Source of the DNA: Grimontia celer
GTDB taxonomy: Bacteria; Pseudomonadota; Gammaproteobacteria; Enterobacterales; Vibrionaceae
Direction of reading: 5' to 3'
DNA: 64,000 nucleotides
Assembly: GCF_900055185.1 (NCBI RefSeq)
Contig: NZ_FIZX01000001.1
Span: forward strand, 1,178,001 to 1,242,000
Part shown: in pieces, positions 61,647 to 64,000 of the stretch
Layout: each line of letters begins with the position of its first letter
Numbering within the stretch: the stretch's first letter is position 1
Program-made: the position numbers and the translations under genes
Notes under the pieces: generated by a model
What the model was told of the DNA's origin: nothing
Seen by the model: the letters and a program-made list of their open reading frames with translations, nothing else
Database searches by the model: none

Positions 61647-63728
61647 TTAAGCGTCAATCTTTGCGTGACGCTGTAACGCTTGTTTTAGAACCACTGCACG
61701 TATTGGCTTTGTCACGAAGTCATCCATGCCTGCTTCCATACAACGCTCTTTGTCTTCATTCATCGCGTTTGCTGTTAAAGCGATAATTGGCAAGATACAC
61801 CCTTCAGCACGTAGCTGTTTGGTTGCTTCTACGCCACATAACACTGGCATCGACATGTCCATTAAAATCATATCGAATTGAACACGAGCATCGTGAACCA
61901 AGTCGACAGCTTCTTTGCCGTTATTAGCGACAACAACGTGGTGCCCTGCTTTTTCCAGCATCAGCTTCACAACCATCTGGTTAGCTTTGCTGTCTTCCGC
62001 CACCAAAATATTCAACGAATGCAGGTCATTGTCGTCTGTGTTGTCTTTCTTTACGTGTTCAGTTGGCGAAGGCTCTATCAATGGAATATCAATGTAGAAC
62101 GTAGTACCAACGCCCAGTTCGCTTTCAAAATCAATACTGCCATTCATCATAGAGACGAGTTTTTTACAGATAGAAAGGCCGAGTCCTGTACCACCGTACT
62201 GTCGGGTAATACTGCCATCTGCTTGAGTAAATGGTTGGAACACATCTTTCTTGCGCTCGGCATTGATACCAATTCCTGTATCTTGCACCGAGAGTTTCAA
62301 TCTCCCGTTCAGCACGCGCATCGATACTTTCACTTTACCGTGTTCAGTAAACTTCACGGCATTACCGACGAGATTCAATAAAATCTGCGTGAAACGGTTT
62401 CCATCCTGATAGATGTTGTCTGGCACGTCATCAGCGATATCCATTTCCATTTGAATGTCTTTTCTGGATGACACTTCATGCAACTGGGAGAATACAACAG
62501 TGACACTGTCACGCGGATTCATGCTTTCTGGGTGTAGAGAGAATCTTTCTGACTCAATTCTTGATAAATCAAGGACATCATTGATGATGGTCAGCAGCAA
62601 CTGCGCAGATTTATCCATTTGGGAAACCCAGACGCCTTGCTCATTATCAAGTGGTGATTGCTGCAGTGTGTCTAACAAGCCCATAACCGCATTTAGTGGC
62701 GTGCGTATTTCGTGACTCATCATCGCCAAAAATTGGGATTTCGCAGCGTTAGCAGATTCAGCCTGTTGCCTCGCCTGTTGCAGCTCATGTACGCGTTGCT
62801 TACGAACAGTAATGTCTTTCGCAGTGCCGCGGAAACCCATGCAATTTCCGCGCTTATCATAATAAGGACGGCCAGAAAGGCTGATCCACTGTTCCTTCCC
62901 TTCGTGATAAACCTTCCACTCTACTTCAGAAAAAGGCTGCTCGAGTTGGATGAGGTCTAACAGTTTATGCTTCACATCGGGCTGGCGATTGAGTTGGTTC
63001 ATAATCGCCTGAGGTTCAGCAGAAAACGATTCATTGGAAGGTGAAGACAGATACGTAAACTGCAGGTTGTTATTTATTTCCCAGAACCAGTCGCCAGCCG
63101 TTTTTGCAAAATCACGGAATCGCTGTCGACTAGCTGTGAGCTCCTGAGTTTTTACCGATACCAGGCACTGAAGGCGTTCCCGGTAATCGATATCAATAAT
63201 GGTTCGTTCAATAAGTGGTCTGAAGCGTTCAATAACTTGCTGGGCTTTAGTATCAAAACGCCCTTTTTCCGATGCGAACAGGATCAAAATGGATTCGCTG
63301 GCATTGACTGTCATACCAGTGATGATGGCAGAACGGCATGAATCAAAATCCTCGTTATGTAGCAGCGAAAATTCTTTTACACGATCAGGTGCGTAAAGCA
63401 CGACAGTTTGGCCATTTACACAACGGGAAAATGTCCCCCCGTCCTTCCAAAGGAAATTTTCGACGTTATGTGATGTTGAAACTAAACAGGAATAGGAATC
63501 TTCGGTTTCTTTATTGCGGGTAAGTACCAGCGCATTATCGAAAGAAACATAGCGCTCTATCACTTTGAGTAGAGTGTTAAAAACCTCGATTTTGTTGCTG
63601 GCGCCAGACATGGCAGATATTGCCGACAGGATCGCTCGGTTTTCTTCCTTGAATTTCTGCTCTCTCTCCTCAACACGGTTCAGTTCGAACAGTGTCTCCT
63701 GCAACTTCTCTGAGACTGCGCCTGTCAT
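61647..63728 (-). CDS. Hybrid sensor histidine kinase (GAF-like, PAS, HisKA, HATPase, REC)
   Basis: The 693-residue soluble kinase has an N-terminal coiled coil and GAF-like region (about 20-190) and a PAS domain with WFWEINNNLQFTYLSSP (about 210-320). HisKA has FLAMMSHEIRTPLNAVMG (His near 345). The HATPase has NLVGNAVKFTEHG and DTGIGI...GGTGLGLSICKKLV, and a C-terminal receiver has ILVAEDS and MILMDMSMP. The missing HPt must be elsewhere. Its start overlaps the stop of the FIST-domain gene (ATGA), so the FIST protein is its likely sensory partner. Confidence 0.92.
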   Translation of the reverse strand: MTGAVSEKLQETLFELNRVEEREQKFKEENRAILSAISAMSGASNKIEVFNTLLKVIERYVSFDNALVLTRNKETEDSYSCLVSTSHNVENFLWKDGGTFSRCVNGQTVVLYAPDRVKEFSLLHNEDFDSCRSAIITGMTVNASESILILFASEKGRFDTKAQQVIERFRPLIERTIIDIDYRERLQCLVSVKTQELTASRQRFRDFAKTAGDWFWEINNNLQFTYLSSPSNESFSAEPQAIMNQLNRQPDVKHKLLDLIQLEQPFSEVEWKVYHEGKEQWISLSGRPYYDKRGNCMGFRGTAKDITVRKQRVHELQQARQQAESANAAKSQFLAMMSHEIRTPLNAVMGLLDTLQQSPLDNEQGVWVSQMDKSAQLLLTIINDVLDLSRIESERFSLHPESMNPRDSVTVVFSQLHEVSSRKDIQMEMDIADDVPDNIYQDGNRFTQILLNLVGNAVKFTEHGKVKVSMRVLNGRLKLSVQDTGIGINAERKKDVFQPFTQADGSITRQYGGTGLGLSICKKLVSMMNGSIDFESELGVGTTFYIDIPLIEPSPTEHVKKDNTDDNDLHSLNILVAEDSKANQMVVKLMLEKAGHHVVVANNGKEAVDLVHDARVQFDMILMDMSMPVLCGVEATKQLRAEGCILPIIALTANAMNEDKERCMEAGMDDFVTKPIRAVVLKQALQRHAKIDA
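62500..62512. promoter_or_regulatory. matS site (MatP binding)
   Basis: GTGACACTGTCAC, an exact consensus match inside the hybrid kinase gene and only 0.9 kb from the previous site. Confidence 0.85.
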
Positions 63729-64000
63729 AGCTCTTCCTTGTGGAACAATACGGCGGATATCATCAAATTACCATGGGCAATTTCCCCGCCGAGAAATTGT
63801 CCTTGCTCGCCAAATGTGAACGGGCAAATAAAAGGAGCATGATGCATAGAAAGACGCATGTTCGCTGCGACGCTGTGCAGAGAATCGCCAACATGTAACA
63901 TACATCCTGCGCAATAGATCGCTAATCCACCGATGGGATCACGAGTGTTCTTGTCATGGTCGTTGGCAGAGTCCACTACGCGCCCTGCTCGCGACACCAA
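63725..64000 (-). CDS. FIST-domain sensory protein, C-terminal part (5' end outside window)
   Basis: The last 91 codons of a gene entering from the right edge. GGLAIYCAGCMLHVG followed by PFTFGEQGQFLGGEIAHGNLMISAVLF is the end of a FIST_C domain, found in sensory proteins that bind small ligands and work with kinases. It overlaps the hybrid kinase start by 4 nt. Confidence 0.8.
   Translation of the reverse strand: MVSRAGRVVDSANDHDKNTRDPIGGLAIYCAGCMLHVGDSLHSVAANMRLSMHHAPFICPFTFGEQGQFLGGEIAHGNLMISAVLFHKEEL

Noticed and set aside
61665-61677. Ninth matS site
   Set aside because: GTGACGCTGTAAC has one mismatch in the right arm, so it is not counted among the exact sites.
1-64000. CRISPR array or insertion sequence
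   Set aside because: No regularly spaced direct repeats and no transposase-like protein were seen.

Overview
The window looks like the replication-terminus region of the main chromosome of a marine gammaproteobacterium of the Vibrionaceae. The left 9 kb keeps the enterobacterial/vibrio order rlmL-(glutaredoxin)-uup-...-rmf-fabA-lonH-matP. A near-perfect dif site lies at 28137-28164, and eight exact matS sites (GTGAC-RNY-GTCAC) are scattered through the window. Genes left of dif are mostly on the + strand and genes right of it mostly on the - strand, as expected where two replichores meet. The genus cannot be fixed from the sequence alone.

Layout. 0-9.7 kb: core genes (rRNA methylation, ABC-F factor, a GlyGly-CTERM DUF3466 protein, Rmf, FabA, LonH, MatP, small proteins). 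9.9-14.6 kb: an RNA-repair locus. The sigma-54 activator gene rtcR is divergent from an operon that begins with a sigma-54 promoter and about 430 nt of non-coding RNA. That RNA holds three tRNA-like elements with shortened anticodon loops and a fourth folded element, followed by slipin and rtcB. 14.7-17.5 kb: a VIT/vWA sortase-target protein with its class GN sortase, bracketed by two copies of an 18-bp intergenic motif that occurs three times in the window. 17.7-26.6 kb: ordinary accessory genes (DJ-1, P-loop kinase, GNAT, chemoreceptor, outer-membrane barrel, Ser/Thr-rich lipoprotein, acyltransferase). 26.6-28.7 kb: gene-poor dif neighbourhood with hairpins and gene remnants.

28.7-61.6 kb is a contiguous hydrogen-oxidation and CO2-fixation island. 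From right to left it holds: cbbR2; cbbLSQO (form I RuBisCO with CbbQ/CbbO activase) on the + strand; divergently cbbT-cbbA-cbbP-cbbF; an inositol-monophosphatase-family gene leading hoxFUYHWI (NAD-linked group 3d [NiFe] hydrogenase); and hypA-hypB-hoxA-hypC-hypD-hypE-hupE-hypF followed by a second, signal-less [NiFe] hydrogenase (hupSL, group 2a-like), its protease and a HoxJ/HupT-like kinase. A second cbbR lies next to dif. Two good sigma-54 promoters (upstream of hypA and of the phosphatase gene), together with the HoxA-like activator, suggest that both hydrogenase operons form one regulon. The model is that H2 oxidation by Hox supplies NADH, HupSL supplies electrons to the quinone pool or another acceptor, and the Calvin cycle uses the reductant. 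The missing cycle steps (Pgk, Gap, Rpe, Rpi, Tpi) would come from housekeeping genes elsewhere.

61.6-64 kb: a hybrid sensor kinase translationally coupled to a FIST-domain protein that runs off the right edge.
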